A DNA stretch of 64,000 nucleotides from assembly GCA_963784195.1 (NCBI GenBank), contig CAWARA010000016.1:186001-250000 (forward strand). The letters run 5' to 3'. A program made the position numbers and the translations under genes. Below the pieces are notes generated by a model. The model searched no databases. It was not told the origin of the DNA and saw nothing but the letters and a program-made list of their open reading frames with translations. Source of the stretch: CAVQAH01 sp963784195. Its GTDB lineage: Bacteria > Acidobacteriota > Vicinamibacteria > Vicinamibacterales > 2-12-FULL-66-21. Position 1 is the stretch's first letter. Each line of letters starts with the position of its first letter. Of the stretch, positions 28,147 through 37,058 are shown piece after piece.

Positions 28147-30120
28147 CTAACTTGAGTTTCTGAGGTACTTGTCGAAGAACGCCTCCAGCCTGTTGTACAT
28201 GTCGACGCGATTCGCTGGATTCCGGAAGCCGTGCGGCTCGCCGGGATAGCTCTTGCTCTCGAAGACCTTGTTGTTCTTCTTGAGGATCTCGACCGCCAGT
28301 TGGTACTGGCGGAAGGGTGCGCGGACGTCCGCCTCGCCGTGCATGATGAGCAGCGGCGTCTTGACGTTCTGAATCCGCGCGAGTGTGTTGCTGCGCGCGT
28401 AGACTTCCGCGCGCTGTGCAGGCGGCCCGCCGTGGCCCGTCTGCGTGAAGATCTTGCCGAGCCGATCGGCATTGGTCAGCGCATCGGCAAAGTCGTAAAT
28501 TCCCGCCATGGGAACGGCGGCGTCGTACTTGTCCGGATACCGGGCGATCGTCGCCATGGACATGATGCCGCCATAGCTGTAGCCGTAGATGCCGACCTTG
28601 CCGTTCACATACGGCAGCGTCCGCATGAAATCGGCGGCAATCGCGGCATCGTGTGCCTGACCGCTCGCCCAGTCGTTCACGCCGAGATCCTGGAACTCGC
28701 GTCCGAAACCGGAGCCACCGCGATAGTTGATGGCGAGGACGACGTAGCCCTTCGAGGCCAGGTATTGCTCGATGAGGTTCTGGGTCCGGAGATAGGAATT
28801 GGTGCCGCCTCCGTGCACGTTGACGAGCGCCGGATAGCGGGCGCCGTCACGCATGTTCGGGGGGAGATACAGGAAACCCTGGATGTACAGCCCATCGAAC
28901 GATCGATAGGCGATTTCCTGAGGCTCGCGAACGCCCTCCCATTCCTCGGCGAACCTGGTGAGCTGGCGTGGAGCGCCGCCCCAGGACGTCACGTAGAACG
29001 CCTCCGGACCGGTCGTCGGACCCGATCGAACGTAGACGAACGCGTCGCCTTTGGCCGTCGCGTCGAGCGAGCGCAATGCCCCGCGCTCGTTGGTGACGCG
29101 CGTGGCCACACCGCCGGTCGACGGGGCAGACCACAAGTTGAGATCGCCGCGTTCGTGATAGACGAAGTAGAAATTTCGGCCGTCGCCCGACCAGAACACC
29201 GGCAGGCTGTGGAGCCAGTCGGTCGCGGAGATCTGCATCTTGACCGTGCGCTCCGTGCCCTTCGCCACGTCGACGATCCAGATGTCCTGAAGGTCCTCGT
29301 ACCAGTAGCCCTTCTTCGCTGTGCCGAGCAGGGCCACTGCGTGCCCGTCAGGCGCCCACACCGGTGTCGACGCCGCCATCAGGCTCTTCGACAGCTGACG
29401 CGCCTTTCCCGACGCCACGTCCACCACCCACACGTCGTCGTGCCAGTAGTCAGCCTTGTTCGAGATGAAGGCGATCTGCTTGCCATCCGGCGACCACGCC
29501 GGCGTGAAGCGCGCATCGTCCTCGGCCATGGCGGCCGTCGTGAGCTGACGCACGGGCTGCCCGCCTTCGGCTGGAACGAGCCAGATGTCCTGGTGGCCAC
29601 TGCGCGACGAGTAGAACGCAATCATTCGCCCATCGGGCGAGATCGACGGCGCGCGTTCGTTCTCGCCGTCGCTGGTCACGCGAACCGGCGAATCCGAACC
29701 GACCGTCGCAATCCAGAGATCGTTCTCGCGGGCAATCAGCAGCCGCTTGTTGTCGGGCAGCCATACCGGATTGTTTCCCTGAAGCCAGAACTTCGGTGGC
29801 GCGTTCGGGGATGCCGTTTCGGACAAGTAGATGCCACTGCCCGCCGCGGTGTCCCCCGCAATGGCCACCAGTCGGCCGTCTGGAGAGATCGCCGCCTGGC
29901 GCGCGCCGTTCTGACGTCCCGTGATGTTCTCGATCGTCAGCGCTTTCGCCGCCGGTTGCGCCTGGCTTCCGGCGCGCGTCAGACCGGCCACGGCAATGGC
30001 GACCAACGTGAGTGCGAACCAGGCCCTCTTCGACACTAGCGGACCCTGGCACTGGCGCACTGGCCGCACTGGCGCACTTGCGCACGCGCGCACTTTGGCA
30101 CTAGCGCTCTTCAACGTCAT
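28147..30120 (-). CDS. S9-family peptidase with repeat-derived N-terminal extension
   Basis: A 657-residue secreted serine peptidase. Propeller blades (SPDGRLVAI, SPDGRMIAF, WSPDGKQIAF, WAPDGHAVAL) are followed by a hydrolase domain with Ser515 in YGYSYGGIM, Asp in MHGEADVRAPF and His in GEPHGFRN. ATG 30120 overlaps the racemase stop (ATGA) and has gaggagg upstream, so it is the favoured start. However, codons 4-27 are encoded by a GCGCACT-type repeat array (30038-30110), placing an Arg/Ala/Pro-rich stretch before the hydrophobic signal (AWFALTLVAIAVAGL). GTG 30036 would give a conventional signal peptide but lacks a good ribosome site. Confidence 0.9.
   Translation of the reverse strand: MTLKSASAKVRACASAPVRPVRQCQGPLVSKRAWFALTLVAIAVAGLTRAGSQAQPAAKALTIENITGRQNGARQAAISPDGRLVAIAGDTAAGSGIYLSETASPNAPPKFWLQGNNPVWLPDNKRLLIARENDLWIATVGSDSPVRVTSDGENERAPSISPDGRMIAFYSSRSGHQDIWLVPAEGGQPVRQLTTAAMAEDDARFTPAWSPDGKQIAFISNKADYWHDDVWVVDVASGKARQLSKSLMAASTPVWAPDGHAVALLGTAKKGYWYEDLQDIWIVDVAKGTERTVKMQISATDWLHSLPVFWSGDGRNFYFVYHERGDLNLWSAPSTGGVATRVTNERGALRSLDATAKGDAFVYVRSGPTTGPEAFYVTSWGGAPRQLTRFAEEWEGVREPQEIAYRSFDGLYIQGFLYLPPNMRDGARYPALVNVHGGGTNSYLRTQNLIEQYLASKGYVVLAINYRGGSGFGREFQDLGVNDWASGQAHDAAIAADFMRTLPYVNGKVGIYGYSYGGIMSMATIARYPDKYDAAVPMAGIYDFADALTNADRLGKIFTQTGHGGPPAQRAEVYARSNTLARIQNVKTPLLIMHGEADVRAPFRQYQLAVEILKKNNKVFESKSYPGEPHGFRNPANRVDMYNRLEAFFDKYLRNSS
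30038..30110. repeat. GCGCACT-type repeat array inside a gene start
   Basis: Units of ggcactggcgcactgg and gcgcacttgcgcacgcgc repeat across about 70 bases at the 5' end of the S9 gene. The same vocabulary is at 52202-52262 upstream of the peroxiredoxin gene. Here it is apparently translated. Confidence 0.6.
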
Positions 30121-30878
30121 CGTGCCTCCTCGACCGTCATGATTTCCTTTCGCGGTTTCGCGTACGTCCGCCGGCTCTGGAGCAGGCCCTGCGCAACGAC
30201 GGATTCGGCCGCCTTCAACGCGCATTTCGCTGGATTGATCACCGGAATGCCAACTTGCGGCGCGACCTTTTCGGCGACGCCCAGGAACGCGAGGCTCATA
30301 CACCCGAGCACGATCACGTCGGCGTCGCGGCGCGCAATGAGAGTCGTGCCTGCCTCGGCCACGCGCTTCGCGACCTCGGATGGATCCTTCTTGAGCTCCA
30401 GGACCGGTATGTCGATTGCCGTCGCACCGGCATATCGAAGGGAGAGCCCCATGCTGAGAACGAGCCGATCGAGCATGGGGATCACGCTGTCCAGAATGGT
30501 CACGACACCGACCCGGGCGCCGAGCTGAGCGCCCGTGAGCAGCGACGCCTCGAACGGTCCTATTACCGGACAGTCGAGCACCTCGCGCAGCGCCGCCACG
30601 CCAGGGTCGCCGAAGCAGCCGACGATGACCGCGTCGGCCGGTTGGGCGCGTCCGCGCAGCGCTGCGAGCATCGGCGGGACGCAGGTGAACTCCTCCGCCG
30701 TGCTCTCAATCGACAGCGGCCCCCCGGGGCTGTCAGCCACATCGATGACCGTGTCCGGCCCGCTCCAGTCCTGAAGCAGCCGGCGCCGGCGATCGATCTC
30801 GGCAGCCCCGAGTGGACCGGCCGTCATGTGACCGGGAATCTGATACAGGATACGCATCGGCCGTTGCTCCCCGCTCAT
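30117..30878 (-). CDS. Aspartate/glutamate/hydantoin racemase-family protein
   Basis: A 253-residue two-domain racemase-fold enzyme. The two catalytic cysteines are seen in AVIVGCFGDPG and VIVLGCMSLAF, which is the paired-cysteine arrangement of cofactor-independent racemases; the conserved GARVGVVTILDSV segment starts the second domain. Hydantoin or amino-acid racemisation, or a maleate-isomerase-like reaction, is possible. Both its start and its stop overlap neighbours by ATGA (30875-30878 with the dehydrogenase, 30117-30120 with the S9 gene), so it is translationally coupled in the operon. Its presence suggests that the imported substrate includes D-residues or that products need stereochemical inversion. 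Confidence 0.88.
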   Translation of the reverse strand: MSGEQRPMRILYQIPGHMTAGPLGAAEIDRRRRLLQDWSGPDTVIDVADSPGGPLSIESTAEEFTCVPPMLAALRGRAQPADAVIVGCFGDPGVAALREVLDCPVIGPFEASLLTGAQLGARVGVVTILDSVIPMLDRLVLSMGLSLRYAGATAIDIPVLELKKDPSEVAKRVAEAGTTLIARRDADVIVLGCMSLAFLGVAEKVAPQVGIPVINPAKCALKAAESVVAQGLLQSRRTYAKPRKEIMTVEEAR

Positions 30879-31945
30879 ACCGACATCTGATCCGCGTCGA
30901 CCTGAATGGCGATCTTCCCGAATGCGTCACGGCGCTCGAGCAGCCGCAGACCGTCGTGGATGCGGTCGAGTGTCATGGTGGTGTGCACCACCGGCTCCAG
31001 ACGGCCCGAGGCCAGGCACTGAACCAGATCGCGGAACTCCGCACGCGAACCGAGCGGTGCGCCGAGGATTCGCCGGTGCTGCTGATAGATTTCGCGAATG
31101 CTGATCGAGGGGCTGTCGCCGGCCGTCGCGCCGCAGATCGTCATGCGGCCGAACGGTGCGAGCGACCCGATGACGTCACGCCACGATGCGCCGCCGACGC
31201 AGTCGAGCGCCACGTCGGCGCCGCGGCCCTGCGTGAACGTACGCACGCGCGCGCCGATGTCGCCCATGTCGCCATCAGGGGCAAATGCCGCATCTGCGCC
31301 AATCTGCTCGGCCGACGAGACCTTCCACGCGGAGCCCACAATGGCGATCACGCGGCACCCCGCCAGCCGCGCAATCCGAATCGCGGCGGTACCGACGCCG
31401 CCCGAGGCGCCGGTGACGAGCACGGTCTCCCCAGGCTGCGCGCGCGCAACGGTGATGAGCGCACGCCACGCCGTCAGCCAGCTCCCACCCGCGCATGCGA
31501 GTGCCGCAGCGGTCATCCCCGCCGGGATTGGCTCGAGGTTACGTGCCGGCACGAGGACGAAATCGGCATGGCTGCCCCAACGTTGCTCACCGAGGACACC
31601 GTACGAGACGCAGGCGGATGTCTCGCCGCGGAGACACCACTCGCAGCGCCCGCAGAAGAGGCCGGGATAGACCACCACGCGATCGCCAATCCGCCAATCC
31701 GGGACATCGGCGCCGAGCGCGGCGATCACTCCCCACGCATCGGTCCCGTTGACGTGCGGAAGCGGTGGCCGGGATCGGATGCCGGGCCCCGTGAGGTTGG
31801 CAATGGCAAACAGGTCCTTGCGATTGAGCGTCGCTCCGCCGACCCGAACGAGTACTTCGGCTGGCCCGGGTCCGGGAGTCGGCATTTCATCGAGCCGGAT
31901 GCTCGAGACGAGGTCGCCGTATCCAACCTGAACTGCTGCCCGCAT
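30875..31945 (-). CDS. Zinc-containing MDR-family dehydrogenase/quinone oxidoreductase
   Basis: A 356-residue medium-chain dehydrogenase. It has the structural-zinc loop FCGRCEWCLRGETSAC, the NAD(P)-binding GASGGVGTAAIRIA, and GADVALDCVGG. The usual catalytic-zinc ligands are absent: the cysteine position reads ATLNRKDLF and the GHE position reads VNGTDAWG. It is therefore more like the reductases that keep only structural zinc, and may act on a carbonyl or quinone. It begins nine bases after the M28-like gene and overlaps the racemase gene, as part of the upstream operon. Physiological substrate unknown. Confidence 0.87.
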   Translation of the reverse strand: MRAAVQVGYGDLVSSIRLDEMPTPGPGPAEVLVRVGGATLNRKDLFAIANLTGPGIRSRPPLPHVNGTDAWGVIAALGADVPDWRIGDRVVVYPGLFCGRCEWCLRGETSACVSYGVLGEQRWGSHADFVLVPARNLEPIPAGMTAAALACAGGSWLTAWRALITVARAQPGETVLVTGASGGVGTAAIRIARLAGCRVIAIVGSAWKVSSAEQIGADAAFAPDGDMGDIGARVRTFTQGRGADVALDCVGGASWRDVIGSLAPFGRMTICGATAGDSPSISIREIYQQHRRILGAPLGSRAEFRDLVQCLASGRLEPVVHTTMTLDRIHDGLRLLERRDAFGKIAIQVDADQMSV

Positions 31946-31954
31946 GGGTCGCTG

Positions 31955-33773
31955 TTACTGCAGAACGCCGGACTCGATGGACGACTTGATCTCGCGGCGC
32001 GCGGCCCGGAGCACGGACTTGATCTTGTTCGCCTCGCGCGTGAGCCCTACACACATGAACGGCCGCAGTTCGGCCGATGCGGACGCGAGCGACATTGCCG
32101 CCTCCAGCCGCGGCACAGCGCCGAACTTCAGGGCCGGATCGTGATCGAAGCGCTCGCCGCGCGCGTAGTTGAGCGGAACGAGCAACCGCGCCACACGGCG
32201 AAGGACGCGCGTTCAACCGCCGCCGTTCCGCGCCATCGGTGCCGCGGCCCTTCAATCGGCCTTCGGCCTCCGCGCGCCATCCACGCAGCTGCTCGCCGAG
32301 CGCATCGAGCTCGACGAGGATTCCGGTGAAATCCACATGACCGCCGGCTGCCTCGTGATACTGCGAGACCGCCGCGCGAATCTCCTCGACCGCCGCGGCG
32401 TAGTCGAACGGATGCAGCGGCGCGTTGAGAATCCGGACGATGGTCGTGACATACACCGCGAGATCCCGCTCGAGAATGTTCAGGTCGGCGACCGGCATCA
32501 GGTCGTCCGGCGTGTGCCACGCGATGTTGCCGCCACATCCGCCGACCGCGTAGTAGCCGCGGCGCTTGCGCTCTTCGATCGGGATGTTGGACAACAACAT
32601 GTACAAGCCGGTCGGGCCGATCTGGTTGAACGAGTAGTCGCCGGCGCGAAGGGGGCGCACGCGTTGCGACGACAGCCCCAGTGCGTCCTGGATCGACGAA
32701 CGGCAGAGCCGATCGGCCTCGGCCATCCACATGACCTCTTCGTAGACCGTCGCGTCGGCGCAGCCGGGTGAGTCGATGTCCAGTTGAGCGACGCACCACT
32801 CGTCGATCTCGTCGGCGAACTGATCGGCATACCAGGTGGAACCCGCATAACGGCCAGTCGAATGGCCGGGCCACCACGCAATGCGGACGCTGCGGTGCAG
32901 ACGATCGCGAACCTTCCACAACAGACGCGCCAGCTCGAGCAGCGCCGCGTCGCCCGTCGCGTTGTCGCCTATGCCTTCGTACCAGGAATCGTAGTGGCCG
33001 TGAATCAGCAGAAACTCGTCAGGGTCCACCTGCCCGCGAATCTCCACGACCGGCAGCCGGCAGCGCATCCATCCTTCGCGCAGCCACGTCTTGATCTCGG
33101 CGCGGACGGCGCCGCGCTCGACCTCGGCGATGAGCGCTTTCCCGTCAGCCTGATTGATGCACACGACGGGCGTTGTCGGCTTCCGACCGATGGATTCGGC
33201 GGTCGGCGCTCCCCAGATGGACGTGCAGATGCCCTCGTGGATGTTGTGTCCGGGGTGGATGTAGATCTGCGCGACGGCGCCCCGGCGCTCGAACGCCTGG
33301 ACTGGCCCAGGCATCGAGAACCCTTCCGTCAGCACGATCCGGCCGGCGACGGGATCCGGTCCTTGATCTCTGCGAGCCGCGGCGTCCGGCGTGTCGAACA
33401 ACGTGGATGTACCGGCGGCGTACCGCGACGGTACGTAGCAAATCTCTCCCGCCACGACTTCCCCACCCGTCGAGCGTGCAAACGACGGTGGACGGGCACG
33501 AATCGACCGGGCACCAGCGCTGGCAGTGACCGACAGCTCCGCGCGCTCGGGGAGACTGATATAGAGGTTCGGCTCGTGAACGGTGACCGGCACGCCCAGC
33601 GCCTGGAGACGTTCGACGATGAACTGGGCGGCAGCGTCTTCCTGGGGAGTGCCCGACTCCCTGACGAGCGTGGCGAAGCGCTCCAGCAGTGCGCGTGGCT
33701 CCTCGAGATCGATCAGCTCGCGGAGGGCACTCTCCAGCTTTTCATCCTTGAACACGTCGAACGTCGTTGACAC
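31955..33773 (-). CDS. M28-like peptidase with altered catalytic motif, frameshifted near the C-terminus
   Basis: A second copy of the M28-like protein at 16314-18104, about 605 residues after correcting one extra base near 32208. Conserved parts: PA-type insert (GRIVLTEGFSMPG), ligands in HGHYDSWYEG, GDNATGDA, DIDSPGC and AWHTPDDL. The Glu-Glu pair is replaced by PGHSTGRYAGS exactly as in the other copy. Past the frameshift the C-terminal ARLLVPLNYARGERFDHDP continues in another frame and stops at 31955, nine bases before the dehydrogenase. It is the first gene of the upstream operon. Length (1819 nt) fits a single one-base insertion. No signal peptide is seen. Confidence 0.83.
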
Positions 33774-33856
33774 GACAACCTCCCGAATCTGTCAGAACGC
33801 GGCAATTGGATTCCACCCCGAGCGTGTTGCGGCGTGAGCCGAGCGGTATGACAAGA

Positions 33857-33872
33857 CCGCACACGTGTGCGG
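33857..33872. promoter_or_regulatory. 16-bp perfect palindrome, candidate operator
   Basis: CCGCACACGTGTGCGG is a perfect dyad 84 bases upstream of the M28-like gene that opens the upstream operon. Its position and symmetry suggest a binding site for a dimeric regulator. No known regulator is assigned. Confidence 0.45.
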
Positions 33873-33970
33873 CACGGTTGAGGTGGACGCGTGACGAAAT
33901 GACTATGCGAGACTGTTATGATTCTGTGACACTTTCTAATCCTAAACCCGCACGCTGTCAATGGATCAAC

Positions 33971-34115
33971 TCCCAACCTCCAACTCCCGAATCCCAAGGT
34001 GAGCCGATCGAGAGCTCGTGGTGGAAGTCGTAACCGAATCAGGCGGATTGGCACGGCTTCCACCCAACGCTGGCGATCGGCTCACCTTGGGAGTTGGGAG
34101 TCGGCGGTCGGGAGT
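33971..34115. repeat. Inverted repeat built from CCAACTC heptamers
   Basis: The 340-base gap 33774-34114 contains no gene. Units tcccaacctccaactccc lead into an arm 33983-34010 that is complementary over 26 of 28 bases to 34074-34101, including the core caaggtgagccgatcg. TTGGGAG units follow to 34115. The spacer holds a second weaker pair (gtggtggaag / cttccaccc). Confidence 0.75.
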
Positions 34116-35014
34116 CAGTTCCGGCAGGATGACAGCCGGTCCGCCGATCCGTCGGAGATGCGCACAGACCATATGGCTGCGCCGGTTGTGTCGGTAACAG
34201 TGGCCAGCACGCGTGAGCCGTCTGGTGAAAAGAACGGCACGCCGTTCCCCGGCCTGAGCTCCCCGACGCGACGCACGCGGCTGCCATCAGCCTGCATGAG
34301 GTAGATCCCGGCCGGCGTCCCATCCCGTTCGGACATGAAGGCGATCGACGCCCCATCGGGCGAGAACGCCGCGGTCCGATCCTCCGCGGGGGTCGTGGTC
34401 AGCCGGACGACACCGGAGCCGTCGCGGTTCATGACATACAGCTGGTTGACGCCGCTGCGATCGGAATAGAAGACCATGCGCTCGCCGTTCGGCGACCAGT
34501 TGACGACCTGATCGTTCGCCGAGCCGTCGGTCATCGGCCGCGGCGTTCGATCGCCGGCGAGCGACAGCACCATCAGGCGCCACTTCGCTCCCTCCCCTTC
34601 GGGCCGCCATTGATACGCGAGCATCTTGCCATCGGGCGACCAGACGGGCACGCCGGCAAACCCCGCGTGACTGGTGATGCGCTCCTGCCGTGAACCGTCC
34701 GCATTCATCAGATAGATGTTCGTGTGCTGGCCATCTCGCGGACTCTGAAACGCGATCTGTTTTCCGTCTGGTGAATACGACGGGTGCGCGTCGCGGCCGG
34801 CGGACTGCGTGAGGCGCACCGGCGCGCCATCCAAGCGCAGCGAATACACCTCGGGATCTCCGGTTCGATCGGAAACGAACACGATCCCTCTGCCATCCGG
34901 CGCCCAGTATGGCCATTGATCGTTGCAACGCGCCGGCTCGCTGCCGCGCTGCGCCGGCATCACGGACAGCGGCGTGAAGGCAATCGTCAGACAGATCAGG
35001 CATTGACGCGTCAT
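34115..35014 (-). CDS. TolB-like PD40 beta-propeller protein, secreted
   Basis: A 299-residue protein with a signal peptide (about 1-21, LSVMPAQ) and about six PD40 blades: WAPDGRGIVFVSDR, YSPDGKQIAF, WSPDGKMLAY, WSPNGERMVFYSD, FSPDGASIAFMSER and FSPDGSRVL. It lacks the N-terminal TolB domain, so it is not the Tol-Pal TolB itself, and it lacks a hydrolase domain, so it is not an S9 peptidase. It may be a periplasmic binding scaffold. The gene is divergent from the tetraheme cytochrome gene. Confidence 0.85.
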   Translation of the reverse strand: MTRQCLICLTIAFTPLSVMPAQRGSEPARCNDQWPYWAPDGRGIVFVSDRTGDPEVYSLRLDGAPVRLTQSAGRDAHPSYSPDGKQIAFQSPRDGQHTNIYLMNADGSRQERITSHAGFAGVPVWSPDGKMLAYQWRPEGEGAKWRLMVLSLAGDRTPRPMTDGSANDQVVNWSPNGERMVFYSDRSGVNQLYVMNRDGSGVVRLTTTPAEDRTAAFSPDGASIAFMSERDGTPAGIYLMQADGSRVRRVGELRPGNGVPFFSPDGSRVLATVTDTTGAAIWSVRISDGSADRLSSCRN

Positions 35015-35118
35015 GATCGAGAGAGTGTATGCGGATGCCCGGTCCCACAGAAACTTCGAAGAAATCGGCTGGCCCCACCGTTCGTCCCAGACCGATTGTG
35101 GAGTCGCTCCGCGTGACT

Positions 35119-35751
35119 ATGATTGGCGCCGTGCACAAGACCCGCATGGCCGGCGGCGCGGGGCTCCTGCTGATCACGACGCTCGCGATCTGCGCGCAGC
35201 GCGTGAGCACGCAAACCATGCTCGGCCGCCTGGGTGACGCGAAGCTGCGCGTCGTCATGGAGGAGTACAACCGCGCGCTGGGCGTCGAGTGCGCGCACTG
35301 TCACGTGCCCGACCAATGGGCAGACGAGAGCAAGCCGCAGTTCGCCACCGCCCGCAACATGAACCGTATGGTCGGCGAGTTGAACGACCGGCTGCTGCTC
35401 GACATTGGAACCGTGAGCTGCTGGACCTGCCATCGCGGTCAGGTGCGGCCGTCACGCCTTCCACGCGAATCGCTCGACGCCGAGCTAACTCGATGGCCCG
35501 CCGATCTGTCCAATACCCCAGAGAACACGAAACTCGCGATGGCCGTGTACGCGGTGACGCTCGGCGTTGGCTGCGACCACTGCCACAACCCGGCTGACTG
35601 GAAGGATGCGACGAAGCGTCCGATGCAGTTGGTGTCGCGGATGAACGCGATGTTCGCCGAGTTTCCGAAGTTCATGCCGCCGACGGCCCGGACGCAGTGC
35701 TTCATGTGCCACAAAGGCAGCACGAAGCCGCCCGCCGCCGCCGAAAAATAG
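35119..35751 (+). CDS. Tetraheme c-type cytochrome, reaction-centre cytochrome-like
   Basis: A secreted multiheme cytochrome of 210 residues with four CxxCH heme sites: CAHCH, CWTCH, CDHCH and CFMCH. The protein is an internal duplication. Each half carries ALGVECAHC or TLGVGCDHC, then a methionine-bearing helix (NMNRM, RMNAM) that could supply the sixth ligand, then a second heme site. This is the arrangement of the photosynthetic reaction-centre cytochrome c subunit family, which is widespread in non-phototrophic Acidobacteriota. ATG 35119 precedes a hydrophobic export signal (GAGLLLITTLAICAQ). It probably carries electrons in the periplasm; partner unknown, as no other respiratory gene is nearby. 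Confidence 0.88.
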   Translation: MIGAVHKTRMAGGAGLLLITTLAICAQRVSTQTMLGRLGDAKLRVVMEEYNRALGVECAHCHVPDQWADESKPQFATARNMNRMVGELNDRLLLDIGTVSCWTCHRGQVRPSRLPRESLDAELTRWPADLSNTPENTKLAMAVYAVTLGVGCDHCHNPADWKDATKRPMQLVSRMNAMFAEFPKFMPPTARTQCFMCHKGSTKPPAAAEK

Positions 35752-35753
35752 CC

Positions 35754-36210
35754 TCAAGCCATCTCGGGCATGGCTCGACGCCTGATGAACGCGACGAGCA
35801 AGGCAGACAACAGCCAGAACTGCAACGCCAGGAGGCTCCCGGCAAGGCACACCATCGCGACAAACAGCCTTCCAGGCACGGTGCTGAGCGCGGCAAAGAC
35901 GATCGCCATCGCGACATACCCTATCGTTGCCACCCACGCGAGCGAATGCGCCCGGTGAAGCCTCTTCATCGCGCCTCCCGACCGTGCCGCAACACCCGAC
36001 AACAGCCGGTTGGCTATCACGGAACCCGAGAATCGCGAGCACGATCGACTCGGTGAACCCGGTACTCACCGCGCCAAGGCCTCCCGAAAGATCCTCGAAC
36101 AACATCCGGCCGACGCTGATGACACCCCACGTGATGACGGCGCCCCAATAGGCGAACACGATTGCGCCTGCTGCCAGAAGCGCATCAAGGATCCAGCGTC
36201 TTCCTCTCAT
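35754..36210 (-). CDS. Small multi-pass membrane protein, frameshifted
   Basis: Two open segments join into a protein of about 151 residues if one extra base near 36030 is removed. The first has ATG 36210 and helices DALLAAGAIVFAYWGAVITW and TESIVLAIL. The second reads SVIANRLLSGV, then HSLAWVATIGYVAMAIVF and VAMVCLAGSLLALQFWLL. Four helices are expected. The 457-nt span is three times 152 plus one, consistent with a single insertion. I do not recognise the family. Alternatively the second half could be an independent small protein starting at ATG 35969. Confidence 0.5.
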
Positions 36211-36220
36211 TCGACGTTCC

Positions 36221-36802
36221 TCAGCTGTTCCGCTGGCGCGACGGCTCGACCGCATCACGATCACGACGCACGATGTCGAGAATCCTGGTAATCGTCGACC
36301 AGTTCCGTGTCGTCGCTGGCACACCGAGCGCGTCTTCGATGAAGTTGTTCGGAAAACCGAAAAACCCGTTCTTCTTGCGGCGGCTGACGATGAACACTTC
36401 CCGATCCGTCATGCCTACCGCTTCCAGCTCCTCTTTCGGAAGACTCACGGGCAGCCGCGGTTTCACACGAGGCGAGCGAGCGAGGAACGCCACGTAGAGC
36501 TTGACCGCCGGACCCGCGTCACGCGCCGTGAATGGCGCGCGCCTGACAATTTCTTCGAGTTGCTGCTCGCTCCGGCACAGGATATCCGGCTCACCCGCTC
36601 GCGTGTCGGTCAACCGCTTCTTTACAGCGCGGAGCATCGATGCCATCTCGCGTGCCGAGCACTCGAAGAGGACGTTGCCGCTCTGAATATAGCTCCTGAC
36701 GTTCCTGCCCCCCGCCGCCACGAACGCATCGCGCGCATCGGTCATTTTCACGCTGGCGTGCCCAGCGACGTTGATCGCTCTAATGAATGCTACGTATTTC
36801 AC
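36221..36802 (-). CDS. DUF1697 domain protein
   Basis: A 193-residue cytoplasmic protein of unknown function in the DUF1697 family. The signature N-terminus YVAFIRAINVAGHASVKM, the GGRNVRSYIQSGNVLF segment and the C-terminal SRRKKNGFFGFPNNFIEDALG followed by TTRNWSTI are all present. Length is typical for the family. It ends 11 bases before the small membrane protein and may be cotranscribed with it. A GTGGTTC repeat array lies just upstream. Confidence 0.9.
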   Translation of the reverse strand: MKYVAFIRAINVAGHASVKMTDARDAFVAAGGRNVRSYIQSGNVLFECSAREMASMLRAVKKRLTDTRAGEPDILCRSEQQLEEIVRRAPFTARDAGPAVKLYVAFLARSPRVKPRLPVSLPKEELEAVGMTDREVFIVSRRKKNGFFGFPNNFIEDALGVPATTRNWSTITRILDIVRRDRDAVEPSRQRNS

Positions 36803-36814
36803 TGAATCGTAATC

Positions 36815-36995
36815 CGTGGTCCGTGGTTCGTGGTTCGTGGTTCGTCGCTCGGCTTGCCCGCCGTGGCCTTAGTGAAAGTGGAGGCTCAGAAACGAGGCGA
36901 GCCAATCGATCCGCGTTGATCCGCGTCCCGTGATCAAGATCCGCGAGAATCCGCGTCCCGTGAGCCCGAGAATTCGCGTCCCGTGGACCGATCTG
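36815..36995. repeat. GTGGTTC array, dispersed repeat copy and GATCCGCG repeats
   Basis: The gap between the DUF1697 gene and the decayed TonB receptor holds GTGGTTC units at 36815-36847, a diverged inverted copy of the 5041-5072 element at 36848-36884, and repeated gatccgcgtcccgtg-type units at 36900-36990. No gene is seen. Confidence 0.65.
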
Positions 36996-36999
36996 CGAT

Positions 37000-37033
37000 A
37001 AAAAAGGGCCGTGGACTAACGTCCACGACCCTT
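37000..37033 (-). terminator. Rho-independent terminator of the second TonB receptor gene
   Basis: On the minus strand the stem aagggtcgtggac / gtccacggccctt (13 bp with one G-T pair, loop gtta) is followed by a run of T. It lies 26 bases downstream of the receptor's stop codon. Confidence 0.85.
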
Positions 37034-37058
37034 CGATTCCCCGCGTCAGATCCGCGGC

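Noticed and set aside
33801..33816. Possible second sigma-54 promoter (minus strand TGGAAT to TTGCC) before the upstream operon
   Set aside because: The GG-to-GC spacing is one base short, which sigma-54 promoters do not tolerate, and the -24 block is poor.
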